Virus record (IMG/VR): IMGVR_UViG_3300033151_000594
Coordinates: 1-41,268 of that record
DNA from: a virus
Reading direction: 5' to 3' (one strand)
Length of the DNA: 41,268 nt
Shown here: positions 12,624 through 20,073 of the stretch, one piece after another
How positions within the stretch are numbered: position 1 is the stretch's first letter
Layout of the letters: each line of letters opens with the position of its first letter
The notes under the pieces: generated by a model
What the model saw: only the letters and a program-made list of their open reading frames with translations
Told to the model about the DNA's origin: nothing
Database searches by the model: none
Program-made: the position numbers and the translations under genes

Positions 12624-13352
12624 ATGCCAGGAAACAAAATTGGTAGCGGTAAGCCATTTATCTCTATCGTAGAAGGACAAATCAAGCAAAAAGTAAAAGA
12701 AGGAACACCTGAATCAGAGAGAAGAGATTATGAATTACCTGATAAGACAACAGGGTTTAAATTCGAGCTCAGCTTTGGGTCATGGACAGGAACAGTAGAA
12801 GATTTAAGAATAAAGGAAGGAAAATTTGGTCAAGTTTTAGAAATAGAATTTGAAGATGCTACCTTGTCAATGGGTACTAAAAGTAAGTATTTCGGTGACT
12901 TTGCTAAGAAAATGAAATCAGGAGATATCGATAAAGAAATCACAGTAGCACCTTTTGATTTTGAAGATGAGAATAAAAAGAACAGACGAGGGCTTTCAAT
13001 TTATCAAGGAGGAACGGAGAGAGAGAACTTATTACAGAATTATTATTGGAATGATAAAGATAAGAAAAGCACTCATGGTATGCCTGATCCAGTAGGAGAT
13101 ACAAGGAAATTTGGAGATGATGAGTGGTCTGAATATTTCATAGGAGTTAAAAGATTCTTAATTAAAGACGTATTGGAACCCCTAATGGACCACATCGGAG
13201 AGAGAGATATTAAAGAATCAGTAGATGAAATGATTAATGAGGGAGCAGATGAGGAGATTCCTACAATCAATGAGAATACAGATACTCTTCCTGAGCCAAG
13301 AGAAGATGAGAAAAAAGAAGAAGAGATTAAGATAGAGGACATTCCATTTTAA
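12624..13352 (+). CDS. ssb: Single-stranded DNA-binding protein-like
   Basis: The 242-residue protein has a central beta-rich core (about 45-170; FELSFGSWTGTVEDLRIKEG, VLEIEFEDATLSM) consistent with an OB fold, then an acidic unstructured tail ending KKEEEIKIEDIPF. The terminal acidic-DIPF is the hallmark of SSB tails that dock replication and recombination partners. It would coat phage ssDNA during replication and recombination. Gene order exonuclease - SSB supports this. The length is above bacterial SSB (about 170) but usual for phage SSBs. Confidence 0.75.
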   Translation: MPGNKIGSGKPFISIVEGQIKQKVKEGTPESERRDYELPDKTTGFKFELSFGSWTGTVEDLRIKEGKFGQVLEIEFEDATLSMGTKSKYFGDFAKKMKSGDIDKEITVAPFDFEDENKKNRRGLSIYQGGTERENLLQNYYWNDKDKKSTHGMPDPVGDTRKFGDDEWSEYFIGVKRFLIKDVLEPLMDHIGERDIKESVDEMINEGADEEIPTINENTDTLPEPREDEKKEEEIKIEDIPF

Positions 13353-13370
13353 TAAAAAGGAGGTAGTCTA

Positions 13371-13607
13371 ATGAAGTATTTTTTTCCTGATGTTAAAACT
13401 GTTTTTCCAGGCTTTGCAAAATTCCACGAAGAACTGAAAGAGTTTGAGGAGGCTCCTACAGAGGATAATCAAAAAGAGGAATTAATAGATTTATATCACT
13501 GCGTAGAAGTTTGGATGAAAGTTTTATTCAAAGATGAAGAAGAATTACATCTCTACTTAGAGCGTGTGAAAGAGAAAAATATTCGAAGAGGATTATATAA
13601 AATATAA
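13371..13607 (+). CDS. MazG-like nucleotide pyrophosphohydrolase, short
   Basis: The 78-residue protein has the alpha-helical NTP pyrophosphohydrolase signature EExxE...ExxD: FHEELKEFEEAP and KEELIDLYHCVEVW. It may hydrolyse nucleoside triphosphates (dUTP or (p)ppGpp-like, as proposed for phage MazG) or house-clean nucleotides. It is shorter than full MazG (about 100 residues or more). Unlike its neighbours it has a strong Shine-Dalgarno sequence (AAAGGAGG, 9 bases before ATG), hinting at a separate origin. Confidence 0.6.
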   Translation: MKYFFPDVKTVFPGFAKFHEELKEFEEAPTEDNQKEELIDLYHCVEVWMKVLFKDEEELHLYLERVKEKNIRRGLYKI

Positions 13608-13612
13608 TCTAT

Positions 13613-13631
13613 GGAGGGTGAAATTCCCTCC
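13613..13631 (+). promoter_or_regulatory. Hairpin upstream of queD
   Basis: GGAGGG (13613-13618), 7-base loop, CCCTCC (13626-13631), then CAACTTTTAAA. It could be a weak terminator or leader hairpin ahead of the preQ0 genes. I see no preQ1 riboswitch consensus around it. Confidence 0.4.
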
Positions 13632-13656
13632 CAACTTTTAAAAATAAATTTTAAAT

Positions 13657-14010
13657 ATGTATACATTAAAACTAGAGCATCATTTTGCAGCTGCTCATCA
13701 ATTGACTAATGCCTATACAAAAGAGTGTAATGATTTTCTACATGGGCATAATTGGAAAATTAGAGTAGAAATTAAAACAGATGAATTAAAGAATAATATG
13801 GTTATTGATTTTAAAAAAGTAAAAGAAATAATCAATCAATTAGATCATAAAAATCTAAATGAAGTAGTAGACTTTGAACCTACAGCAGAGAATATATCTA
13901 AATTTCTTTATCGAGAAATTAAAAATTTAAATGATAATGGGGGTAAGATTTGGTTAGTAAAAATAGTCGTATGGGAAGCAGATGGAGCATCTATAACTTG
14001 TGAGAAATAA
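13657..14010 (+). CDS. queD: 6-carboxy-5,6,7,8-tetrahydropterin synthase
   Basis: The 117-residue enzyme converts 7,8-dihydroneopterin triphosphate to 6-carboxytetrahydropterin, second step of preQ0 synthesis. Zinc ligands H14 (FAAAHQL), H29 and H31 (HGHNW) and catalytic C24 are all present, and DHKNLN and the late Glu (VWEADGAS) match the family. Length is normal (about 120). It precedes yopX, queE, folE and queC on the same strand with short gaps. The leader is A/T-rich without a Shine-Dalgarno sequence. With DpdA downstream its likely purpose is DNA, not tRNA, modification. Confidence 0.9.
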   Translation: MYTLKLEHHFAAAHQLTNAYTKECNDFLHGHNWKIRVEIKTDELKNNMVIDFKKVKEIINQLDHKNLNEVVDFEPTAENISKFLYREIKNLNDNGGKIWLVKIVVWEADGASITCEK

Positions 14011-14015
14011 AACAA

Positions 14016-14402
14016 ATGAGAGAAATAAAATTTAGAGCTTGGGATAAAAAGAAAAAATTAATGATTTATAAACCATCTTTGATTGCTTGGGATAAAAATG
14101 GACAAGCATTTATGGATATAACAGAAGAAGGAGATGAGATTGAAGGGCTATGGATAGACATTGTAATGCAATACACAGGTCTCAGAGACAAAAACGGAAA
14201 AGAGATTTATGAATGTGATATTGTAGATGTTCAATTAGATTGGGATTGTAATGGAGAAGTGGTCTTTAGAGAAGGGGAATATAGAGTAAAACTAGACAGC
14301 AAGCACGAACGAAGATATGATAGTCTCTCATTATTATTAGCCAATTCTATTGAAATTATCGGAAACATTTATGAAAATAAAGAATTAATAGAAAACAAAT
14401 GA
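14016..14402 (+). CDS. YopX family protein
   Basis: The 128-residue protein has the family's hallmark start MREIKFRAWDKKKKLMIY, then QYTGLRDKNGKEIYECDIV and the end EIIGNIYENKELI. YopX proteins are widespread in phages, form a beta-rich oligomer and have no settled function. It is inserted between queD and queE; its TGA stop overlaps the queE ATG (ATGA), so the two are translationally coupled. Nothing suggests a direct part in preQ0 synthesis. Confidence 0.9.
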   Translation: MREIKFRAWDKKKKLMIYKPSLIAWDKNGQAFMDITEEGDEIEGLWIDIVMQYTGLRDKNGKEIYECDIVDVQLDWDCNGEVVFREGEYRVKLDSKHERRYDSLSLLLANSIEIIGNIYENKELIENK

Positions 14403-15043
14403 AAATAAGAATTAACGAGATATTTTACTCGATTCAAGGAGAAGGAAAATCTGCAGGAGAACCAGTTCTTTTCGTTAGGTTGAGTGGATGTAGTTTAAAT
14501 TGTAGCTTCTGTGATTCTAAATATCATAAAGAAGAAAGAGATCTAAGTGCAGAGGATATTAACTTATTAAATACTCATAAAAGATGGGTAATAACAGGAG
14601 GAGAGCCTTTATTACAACAAGATGCTATTAATCATTTAATGAAACTATTTGCACCTAATACAGTAGAAATTGAAACGAATGGTACGATAATTGCAAACAC
14701 TCTTCATAAAGAATTAATAAGCGGTTTTAATATTTCTCCGAAAGAACAAAGGTTTCAAGTTCCGAAGACTAAAATTACTGAGCCTACTTTGTTAACTCAA
14801 AAGCATCGACTTAGTTATATTTTAAAGTTTGTTTATTCCGATAAAAAAAGTAGAAAATTCATTGAAGGCATAGTAAGTGATTATAAAATTCCATCTGGTC
14901 GTGTTTGGATTATGCCAGAAGGAGAAACAGAAGAGAAACAAAAAGAGAAAGAGCAAGAGGTATGGGATTATTGTATTGAGAAAGGTTATAATTTCAGTCC
15001 TAGATTACATGTAAATGTTTGGGGAGATAAAAGAGAAGTTTAA
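14399..15043 (+). CDS. queE: 7-carboxy-7-deazaguanine synthase (radical SAM)
   Basis: The 214-residue radical SAM enzyme rearranges 6-carboxytetrahydropterin to 7-carboxy-7-deazaguanine. It has the family opening IFYSIQGEGKSAG, the [4Fe-4S] motif C31-x3-C35-x2-C38 (GCSLNCSFCDS), and the SAM-binding VITGGEPLL. NISPKEQRF and RVWIMPEGET are also family features, as is LHVNVWGDKREV at the end. Length matches short QueE forms. It follows YopX by a 4-bp overlap and depends on QueD product. Confidence 0.92.
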   Translation: MKIRINEIFYSIQGEGKSAGEPVLFVRLSGCSLNCSFCDSKYHKEERDLSAEDINLLNTHKRWVITGGEPLLQQDAINHLMKLFAPNTVEIETNGTIIANTLHKELISGFNISPKEQRFQVPKTKITEPTLLTQKHRLSYILKFVYSDKKSRKFIEGIVSDYKIPSGRVWIMPEGETEEKQKEKEQEVWDYCIEKGYNFSPRLHVNVWGDKREV

Positions 15044-15057
15044 TAATTAAAATAAAA
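15034..15057 (+). repeat. 24-bp intergenic direct repeat, copy 1
   Basis: AGAAGTTTAATAATTAAAAT followed by AAAA, including the last codons and stop of queE, is identical to 15539-15562 at the end of the next gene. The two copies exactly flank the 162-residue gene, which suggests that this gene entered, or can be lost, by recombination between them. Confidence 0.8.
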
Positions 15058-15059
15058 AA

Positions 15060-15548
15060 ATGAAGACACAAAGCATTATTCAAGCTAGTGCGAACGTAAT
15101 CAAGCTTGTAAATTTAACGAAGGGTGACGTATTCAAATCTGTTAAATCAGATAATTATAATGACGGAATATCCTATAACATTGTTACAGAACTTTACAAC
15201 GACGGAGAGAATACTTTTATAGAGGTTGTTCAGTATGAAAAGAGTTACAACGAGGTTAATTCAAAACTAAAAGTATTTAATGGAACAGACGATATTTCTA
15301 TTTTCCCTGCAAAGATTGAAGAAGTTGAAGCGTATTTTGAAGAAGCTTTGGATGGAATAGCAAAAAGCATAGAAGAGGATAAAAAGAATTTACAGTCTAA
15401 AATTGTATCTTACGAAAAAGCACAAGAGTTTGTAGTAGGTGAGATGTCAAAGAAAATACAATCAGCTGAATTTAGTGAACAAACACAAGACGAGTATAAT
15501 TCTCAAAAAGCGTTGAAAGAAGCAAAATTAAAAGAGTTAGAAGTTTAA
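15060..15548 (+). CDS. Hypothetical protein inserted between queE and folE
   Basis: The 162-residue protein is not recognised. The N-terminal 85 residues look beta-rich with SIIQASANVIKLVNLTKGD and ENTFIEVVQYE; residues 90-162 form a long charged helix or coiled coil (EDKKNLQSKIVSYEKAQEF, SQKALKEAKLKELEV). It resembles small phage structural or regulatory proteins. It is bounded by a 24-bp direct repeat, and does not correspond to any known step of deazapurine synthesis, so it is probably a later guest in the operon. Confidence 0.65.
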   Translation: MKTQSIIQASANVIKLVNLTKGDVFKSVKSDNYNDGISYNIVTELYNDGENTFIEVVQYEKSYNEVNSKLKVFNGTDDISIFPAKIEEVEAYFEEALDGIAKSIEEDKKNLQSKIVSYEKAQEFVVGEMSKKIQSAEFSEQTQDEYNSQKALKEAKLKELEV

Positions 15549-15562
15549 TAATTAAAATAAAA
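15539..15562 (+). repeat. 24-bp intergenic direct repeat, copy 2
   Basis: Identical to 15034-15057; lies between the 162-residue gene and folE. See copy 1. Confidence 0.8.
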
Positions 15563-15565
15563 CAA

Positions 15566-16171
15566 ATGTCAGAATCACACAAGTCAAAGTTCTTTGATAA
15601 AGAGAAAGCAGCTGAAGCTACTGCATTATTACTGGAAGCAATAGGATACAACGGTATGGATATGGGTCACTGGAGTGAAGATGAGAATCTAAAAGAAACT
15701 CCTGTTAGGGTAGCTAAGTACTGGGAAATAGTTTGCAATGGTTATGATGAAGACCCTAAGAGACATTTAAAGTTATTTCCTTCAGATTCTGAAGAAAAGG
15801 TTTCTATTACTAATGTAGACTTGTATTCATTTTGTAGCCATCATTTAGCTCTGTTTCGTGGCAAAATCTCCATCTCTTATCTACCTCACGGTAAAGTGAT
15901 AGGTATCTCAAAATTACTTCGTATAGCTCGAGTTTACGCGAAAAGACTACAATTACAAGAGGATTTAGCAAGCCAAATAGCCGATTTCCTTGAGAAAAAC
16001 CTATCAGAGGACGTAGCTGTTGATATTAGAGCCAGTCATTCTTGCATGGAAATAAGAGGGGTTAGAGCGCCGGGATCAGTAACAGTTACTACTGTAGTCA
16101 GAGGTAAATATAGAACAGAGCCTGCTTTAAGGGCAGAGTTCATTCAAGATATTAATGAAGCTAAAAAATAA
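15566..16171 (+). CDS. folE: GTP cyclohydrolase I
   Basis: The 201-residue enzyme opens GTP to 7,8-dihydroneopterin triphosphate, first step of the pathway. Zinc ligands C90 and H93 (FCSHHLALF) and C160 (HSCMEIRGV) are present, as are LPHGKVIGISKLLRIARVYA and RLQLQEDLASQIADFL of the FolE-I core, and TPVRVAKYW near the N-terminus. It is type I FolE, not QueF: the family has CEHH where this has CSHH, a minor change. Carrying folE lets the phage raise flux beyond the host folate pathway. It overlaps nothing; queC follows after 4 bp. Confidence 0.93.
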   Translation: MSESHKSKFFDKEKAAEATALLLEAIGYNGMDMGHWSEDENLKETPVRVAKYWEIVCNGYDEDPKRHLKLFPSDSEEKVSITNVDLYSFCSHHLALFRGKISISYLPHGKVIGISKLLRIARVYAKRLQLQEDLASQIADFLEKNLSEDVAVDIRASHSCMEIRGVRAPGSVTVTTVVRGKYRTEPALRAEFIQDINEAKK

Positions 16172-16175
16172 AATT

Positions 16176-16868
16176 ATGAAAAAAGCAATTATAATTGTAA
16201 GTGGCGGGATGGACAGTGTAACACTTCTCTATGACGTAGTTAAAAAACATGGGAAGAAAAACATTTCAGCTATTAGTTTTAAGTATGGATCTAAACATAT
16301 GAATAGAGAGATTCCCATGGCTGAATATAACTGTAAGAAGTTGGGAGTTAAACATCAAGTAGTAAATGTTAAAGAAGTTTTTAAGAATTTTAACTCAGCC
16401 CTTCTTAATAAAAAAGACAGTGAAGCTATTCCTCAAGGACATTATGCGTCATCTAATATGAAAAAGACTGTTGTTCCTTTTAGAAATGGTATTCTTTTAT
16501 CAATTGCAGCAGGATTCGCAGAGACAAATGATGCTAAAATTATTTATTACGGAGCTCATGCAGGAGATCATACGATTTACGAGGATTGCAGAAAAGAATT
16601 TGTCGATGCAATCAGTGAGGCAATTAAGCAGGGGACTTCTAATAAAATAGTAATTAGAGCACCTTATTGGAATATGAATAAAAAAGGTATTATTAAAAGA
16701 GGAGTTAAATTAGGGGTTGATTACTCAAAGACTTGGACTTGTTATGATCCCAGGAGAAAAAAAGCTTGTGGTAGGTGCGGATCTTGCCACGAGAGATTAG
16801 AGGCATTTAAGTTAAATAAAATGACTGATCCCTTGGATTATGTTAGTATGTTTAGAGATAAAAATTAA
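16176..16868 (+). CDS. queC: 7-cyano-7-deazaguanine (preQ0) synthase
   Basis: The 230-residue ATP-dependent enzyme makes preQ0 from 7-carboxy-7-deazaguanine and ammonia. PP-loop SGGMDS is at residues 9-14; zinc ligands C189, C198, C201 and C204 (TCYDP, CGRCGSC) are at the C-terminus; YGAHAGDHTIYEDCR and PYWNMNKKGIIKRG match the family. ATG 16176 is chosen because an upstream in-frame codon lies inside folE and adds only MKLKNKI. Last of the four biosynthetic genes; dpdA lies 0.5 kb downstream. Confidence 0.93.
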   Translation: MKKAIIIVSGGMDSVTLLYDVVKKHGKKNISAISFKYGSKHMNREIPMAEYNCKKLGVKHQVVNVKEVFKNFNSALLNKKDSEAIPQGHYASSNMKKTVVPFRNGILLSIAAGFAETNDAKIIYYGAHAGDHTIYEDCRKEFVDAISEAIKQGTSNKIVIRAPYWNMNKKGIIKRGVKLGVDYSKTWTCYDPRRKKACGRCGSCHERLEAFKLNKMTDPLDYVSMFRDKN

Positions 16869-16877
16869 GACAAAAAC

Positions 16878-17012
16878 ATGTGCAAAGAATGTAGAAACAA
16901 AGGGTATTTAATTAAAGATGGGGATGTAAAGTATTGTGAGTGCGAAAAAGGTCGAAAACTAAAAGAGATAGAAGATAAAAGAAATCAAAAAGGATACAAC
17001 GATAACTATTAA
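16878..17012 (+). CDS. 44-residue zinc-ribbon-like protein
   Basis: ATG 16878 (leader AGACAAAAAC) opens MCKECRNKGYLIKDGDVKYC, then ECEKGRKLKEIEDKRNQKG. The CxxC...CxC pattern is half a zinc ribbon as in small phage proteins sometimes related to DnaJ-type cysteine repeats. The rest is a charged helix. It is in the preQ0 operon between queC and dpdA. A role as a metal-binding adaptor is only possible, not shown. Confidence 0.6.
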   Translation: MCKECRNKGYLIKDGDVKYCECEKGRKLKEIEDKRNQKGYNDNY

Positions 17013-17021
17013 AATAAATAA

Positions 17022-17351
17022 ATGGAATTAGAAAAAGAGTTACTCAAAAAACATCTTCATGGGCAAGAGAAGTATCATGCGTTCTCCTTCTTGAAAGACG
17101 GTAGAAAAATGTCAGATGAAACTATAGAAGAATTAGTGGATGGTATTAACTACTTGACTTACCAGTTAATTAAAGATAGTCACACAACAGGGGAATTGAT
17201 GAGATTATCTAATGAGCCAGATGGAGTAAAGCTTTTAAATATCATTTACACAGGTCTTATTAGTGAAATACCTAAAATGCAGACCACATCTGAAAATAAA
17301 AATATGAGAGCAATCGCAATCATGAGAGATTTAATTGAAGAATTATCCTAA
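17022..17351 (+). CDS. Hypothetical helical protein upstream of dpdA
   Basis: The 109-residue protein is mostly helical: MELEKELLKKHLHGQEKYHAF, then SDETIEELVDGINYLTYQLI, and an end RAIAIMRDLIEELS. It has a loose resemblance to phage helical nucleotide-binding proteins, such as dATP/dGTP pyrophosphohydrolase-like, but I cannot point to a full motif. It lies 10 bp upstream of dpdA and 9 bp after the zinc-ribbon gene, so it is co-expressed with the DNA modification genes. Function unknown. Confidence 0.6.
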   Translation: MELEKELLKKHLHGQEKYHAFSFLKDGRKMSDETIEELVDGINYLTYQLIKDSHTTGELMRLSNEPDGVKLLNIIYTGLISEIPKMQTTSENKNMRAIAIMRDLIEELS

Positions 17352-17361
17352 AACAAAAAAA

Positions 17362-18204
17362 ATGAAAATATCGCATATCGTGCCTACGAAATTAATAGAG
17401 AAAAATTCAGGAGAGTTCGTTATGGCTCTAGCTAATTACTTAAATAGAGACGAAGTAAATGATTATGAGGAAGCAATAACAGAGGCCTCTCTACCTATAG
17501 TCCTGGACAACGGAGCATTCGAAACAGGGACTGCAGATGGAGTCGATGATTTAATAATCAAAGCAAAAAGATTAAAACCAGCTTATGTATTTGCTCCTGA
17601 TACTCTATTTGATGCAGAGCAAACAAAAAAAGGCTTCGAAACCTTTGAGTATGTTAAAGAAAAGCAAGGAGTTAAATTCTTAACGGCTGTTGTTATTCAA
17701 GCGGATAATCTAGAGGATTACTTAAAAGAATTTCAAAAGTATAATGCAGATCCAAGAGTTTCCGTCATAGGATTATCTTATTTAGCAATAAGTTATTCAA
17801 TGAAATATGAGTCCACTAAGGATATTCCCAAGACAAAAAAGATGATAGCAAAATATCCATTTGACGTATTCTCGGATCCAGACTATACTGAAGATAGAAT
17901 TAAAATGTTAAAAGAAATTAATAATCTTAATTTAGGAAAAATTAAACCGGTTCATTTATTAGGGTTAGGGAAATCATATGAAGATATATTATTTGCAAAG
18001 GAGAATTGCGGGTATTGTTTATACAATGATACAAGTACGTGTTATATGGCCGCCAAAGAAGGATTAACTCTGACTAAAGACTTTGGAGTCCCAGGAGGTA
18101 AAATTAAAGAAAAAATCAATATAGATGAAAATCCTTCTTCTAGGGCTAAAGGGTTACTTAGTATTAATGCTAATAAAATAAAAAAAGAATTATGTCTCAA
18201 ATAA
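17362..18204 (+). CDS. dpdA: TGT-like DNA transglycosylase DpdA
   Basis: The 280-residue protein reads as a TIM-barrel base exchanger of the tRNA-guanine transglycosylase superfamily in its phage DNA-acting form. Visible family marks are VLDNGAFE (D49 candidate nucleophile or base), FAPDTLFD (D80), VIGLSYL (about 135-141), VHLLGLGKS (197-205; compare LMGVGKP of TGT) and CLYNDTSTCYM. The zinc site of tRNA TGT is not seen and the length is shorter than bacterial TGT (about 375), as in DpdA. It would swap guanine in DNA for preQ0. Start ATG 17362 is favoured over an upstream in-frame ATG inside the previous gene. Confidence 0.78.
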   Translation: MKISHIVPTKLIEKNSGEFVMALANYLNRDEVNDYEEAITEASLPIVLDNGAFETGTADGVDDLIIKAKRLKPAYVFAPDTLFDAEQTKKGFETFEYVKEKQGVKFLTAVVIQADNLEDYLKEFQKYNADPRVSVIGLSYLAISYSMKYESTKDIPKTKKMIAKYPFDVFSDPDYTEDRIKMLKEINNLNLGKIKPVHLLGLGKSYEDILFAKENCGYCLYNDTSTCYMAAKEGLTLTKDFGVPGGKIKEKINIDENPSSRAKGLLSINANKIKKELCLK

Positions 18205-18587
18205 ACCCACATGAAATAATAGATAGAGGAATCTTAAAAGTAGTCAAGTTTAGCAAGACGCAACAAGTAGGAATAGATTTAACTAGTTTCAAAACAACTG
18301 CAATTAGAACAGGAGAGAGCTTAAACGTCGAATTAAATGAAATAATTAAACTCCCCTCTGATATTTACGCGATGCTATATGGGAGATCCAGTTTTAATAG
18401 AAAAGGGGTTTTAATTCGGGGAAGTGTTTACGATCCTGGCTACGAAGGACAAGTTGGTTGTACTATTTATAATCTATCAGGAAAAGCTTTGATAATAGAA
18501 GAGGGTGAAAGAATTTGTCAGATGGTATTTTTTGAAGCTGATTCAGCTGCAGATTACGAAGGGCAATATCAGGGAGAGGGATTATAA
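18192..18587 (+). CDS. dUTPase / dCTP deaminase family protein
   Basis: The 131-residue protein has the trimeric dUTPase/DCD fold motifs: QQVGIDLT (motif I), YGRSSFNRKGV (motif II, Ser/Arg), GSVYDPGYEGQVGCTIYN (motif III) and EGERICQMVF (motif IV). The C-terminus YEGQYQGEGL is closer to the YQGQ tail of dCTP deaminase than to the Gly-rich motif V of dUTPase, so the reaction could be dCTP deamination, dUTP hydrolysis, or both. It supplies dUMP and keeps uracil out of phage DNA. It overlaps dpdA by 13 bp. Confidence 0.8.
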   Translation: MSQINPHEIIDRGILKVVKFSKTQQVGIDLTSFKTTAIRTGESLNVELNEIIKLPSDIYAMLYGRSSFNRKGVLIRGSVYDPGYEGQVGCTIYNLSGKALIIEEGERICQMVFFEADSAADYEGQYQGEGL

Positions 18588-18605
18588 GATTAATTTAAAA
18601 CAAAA

Positions 18606-18845
18606 ATGAAGTTTAAACAAATTGCTACAGGCATATATTCTTATATTAAAAAAGGATACGATAGCACTCAACCAGAATTTTCTCACGCTTTATACGGTTT
18701 AACTGAGGAGGGAGAAGTCTATAAATATGATGTAAAAAAGAATGCATTCGTAAAATTAGAGGAAACAAATATTAACAAAGAAAAATATGAAAATAAAATC
18801 CAAGAAGAACCAAGATTTCCATTCTATAAAAATAGACGCTGGTAG
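18606..18845 (+). CDS. Small hypothetical protein
   Basis: The 79-residue protein starts MKFKQIATGIYSYIKKGYDS and has a likely small beta domain (TEEGEVYKYDVKKNAFVKLEE), as in short phage proteins that appear near tail or early accessory regions. It ends in a basic stretch that overlaps the next gene by 59 bp in another frame; the overlap makes its C-terminus less certain. No family recognised. Confidence 0.5.
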   Translation: MKFKQIATGIYSYIKKGYDSTQPEFSHALYGLTEEGEVYKYDVKKNAFVKLEETNINKEKYENKIQEEPRFPFYKNRRW

Positions 18846-19092
18846 ATATAAACCTAAAAAAGAAGAAGAGAGAACTAAAACGAAATCTTGGCAGTTAGAG
18901 GCATTAAAAATAATAGAAGATTTTAATATCAAGGGAGTTTATAAAGGAATAATATTCAAGCACGCAAGACATAATATGCAATATTTACTTGGAAAAGTTA
19001 CTTATACAATTGATAGATTCGGTAAAGATAATATTGGAGACAAAGGAAGATATTTAATTTCTCTCTTTAAAAAGAAGAAGCCATGGGAATAA
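18787..19092 (+). CDS. Small basic hypothetical protein
   Basis: The 101-residue protein is basic, with KPKKEEERTKTKSWQLEALK and a helical centre (LEALKIIEDFNIKGVYKGII), ending FKKKKPWE. ATG 18787 has the leader AAAGAAAAAT, though it begins inside the previous gene. Basic surface and small size would fit nucleic-acid binding; no motif proves it. Unknown family. Confidence 0.55.
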   Translation: MKIKSKKNQDFHSIKIDAGRYKPKKEEERTKTKSWQLEALKIIEDFNIKGVYKGIIFKHARHNMQYLLGKVTYTIDRFGKDNIGDKGRYLISLFKKKKPWE

Positions 19093-19108
19093 CTAGTAAT
19101 AAAAATAA

Positions 19109-19384
19109 ATGAAACAACATATAACTAAAGAACAATGGGTGGAAATTGATGATGATGACGTTCAACTTTTAATTAAAGATTTAATAATGGAACATTCTAT
19201 ATTTCCTTGGGAATTTATCACTATAGGGCAAATGCTTGCATATCTAGGAGCTGATTTCGATAGCATGCTTAAATCTACAAGCTATGAGGTTTTATTAGAA
19301 ATTGATGATGAGATCACCCCTTTTAGAGAATTAGAGCCAGTAGACTCTCTTTGGGAGGCAGTTAAATTTAAATTAAATAAATGA
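19109..19384 (+). CDS. Small acidic hypothetical protein
   Basis: The 91-residue acidic protein begins MKQHITKEQWVEIDDDDVQL and ends WEAVKFKLNK. The pattern ITKEQWVEI...IGQMLAYLG resembles small phage helical proteins found near replication accessory genes, of unknown role. No catalytic motif is visible. It overlaps the next ATG by 4 bp (ATGA), typical coupling. Confidence 0.6.
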   Translation: MKQHITKEQWVEIDDDDVQLLIKDLIMEHSIFPWEFITIGQMLAYLGADFDSMLKSTSYEVLLEIDDEITPFRELEPVDSLWEAVKFKLNK

Positions 19385-19578
19385 GTACATTTATTCAAAA
19401 AGCAATCAATCCAAAAACAGGAAAATTGCAAGTAGCTATTTATCAAGATGATTATTACGGTAATCATAGGTATGGAGTAGGCTTTAGAAAGGATGGGAAG
19501 GATTATAATTTTAACGATTGCGCTAATTATGAAGACTTAGATTTTTACAAAGAAGAATTAATTAAAATAAAAAAATGA
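19381..19578 (+). CDS. Small hypothetical protein
   Basis: The 65-residue protein MSTFIQKAINPKTGKLQVAI has beta-hairpin-like segments and aromatic residues (YQDDYYGNHRYGVGF) and ends in a lysine-rich tail. ATG overlaps the previous stop and its stop overlaps the next ATG, so it belongs to a tight chain of small early genes. No family recognised. Confidence 0.55.
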   Translation: MSTFIQKAINPKTGKLQVAIYQDDYYGNHRYGVGFRKDGKDYNFNDCANYEDLDFYKEELIKIKK

Positions 19579-19805
19579 AATATAAGAATAGAAAGATACA
19601 CTTATCAGAATCAAATAATCCAGATGATGATATATACATCTTTTTTCCGAAAGGTATGGATGTTGGTGATATTCCGTTTAATTTGGAGGCTATGTTAGAA
19701 GCTTTTAAGGAAACCGTTGTCCCTAAAATTAAGAGGATAGATGGATGTGACTACACTCCTGATCTTACTAAAAAGAATTTTTCGTTTAAGCAATCATCTA
19801 AATAA
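19575..19805 (+). CDS. Small hypothetical protein
   Basis: The 76-residue protein MKYKNRKIHLSESNNPDDDI has a short strand (YIFFPKG) and a helix (NLEAMLEAFKETVVPKIKRI). Translationally coupled to its neighbour by a 4-bp overlap. I recognise no domain; it is similar in size and composition to other members of this small-gene chain. Confidence 0.55.
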   Translation: MKYKNRKIHLSESNNPDDDIYIFFPKGMDVGDIPFNLEAMLEAFKETVVPKIKRIDGCDYTPDLTKKNFSFKQSSK

Positions 19806-19806
19806 A

Positions 19807-20073
19807 ATGAAAGCAACTAAAAAACCAATCACAATAGAGTATTTTCCTCTTGAGAGTGCTTATGTTAAAGAAATACAAGAATGGGAGACAGATAAGCACC
19901 CTATTAAGATTGAATACTACAGTGGAGAGATCCTCTTTGCAAAAATTTTCACATTAGAAGGTTCTATGACTGCGAAACCAGGAGATATTATTATTAAGGG
20001 GGTAGAAGGCGAGATTTATCCTTGTAAGAAAGAAATTTTTAATAAAACTTATAATATAAATGAAGGTAACTAA
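19807..20073 (+). CDS. PGDxII-type phage protein
   Basis: The start is ATG 19807 (MKATKKPITIEYFPLESAYV), since an earlier in-frame start lies inside the preceding gene. The 88-residue product has the widespread phage pattern KKPITIE...FTLEGSMTAKPGDIIIKG, followed by GEIYPCKKEIFNKTY. This family is very common in phages and prophages with no assigned function. The fit is good over its whole length. It overlaps the next gene by 14 bp. Confidence 0.8.
   Translation: MKATKKPITIEYFPLESAYVKEIQEWETDKHPIKIEYYSGEILFAKIFTLEGSMTAKPGDIIIKGVEGEIYPCKKEIFNKTYNINEGN

Noticed and set aside
13073-13342. Minus-strand Ser-rich ORF opposite ssb
   Set aside because: Antisense shadow of the acidic SSB tail.
13600-13660. 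preQ1 riboswitch upstream of queD
   Set aside because: The leader has one small GGAGGG/CCCTCC hairpin and no preQ1-I, -II or -III consensus that I can recognise.
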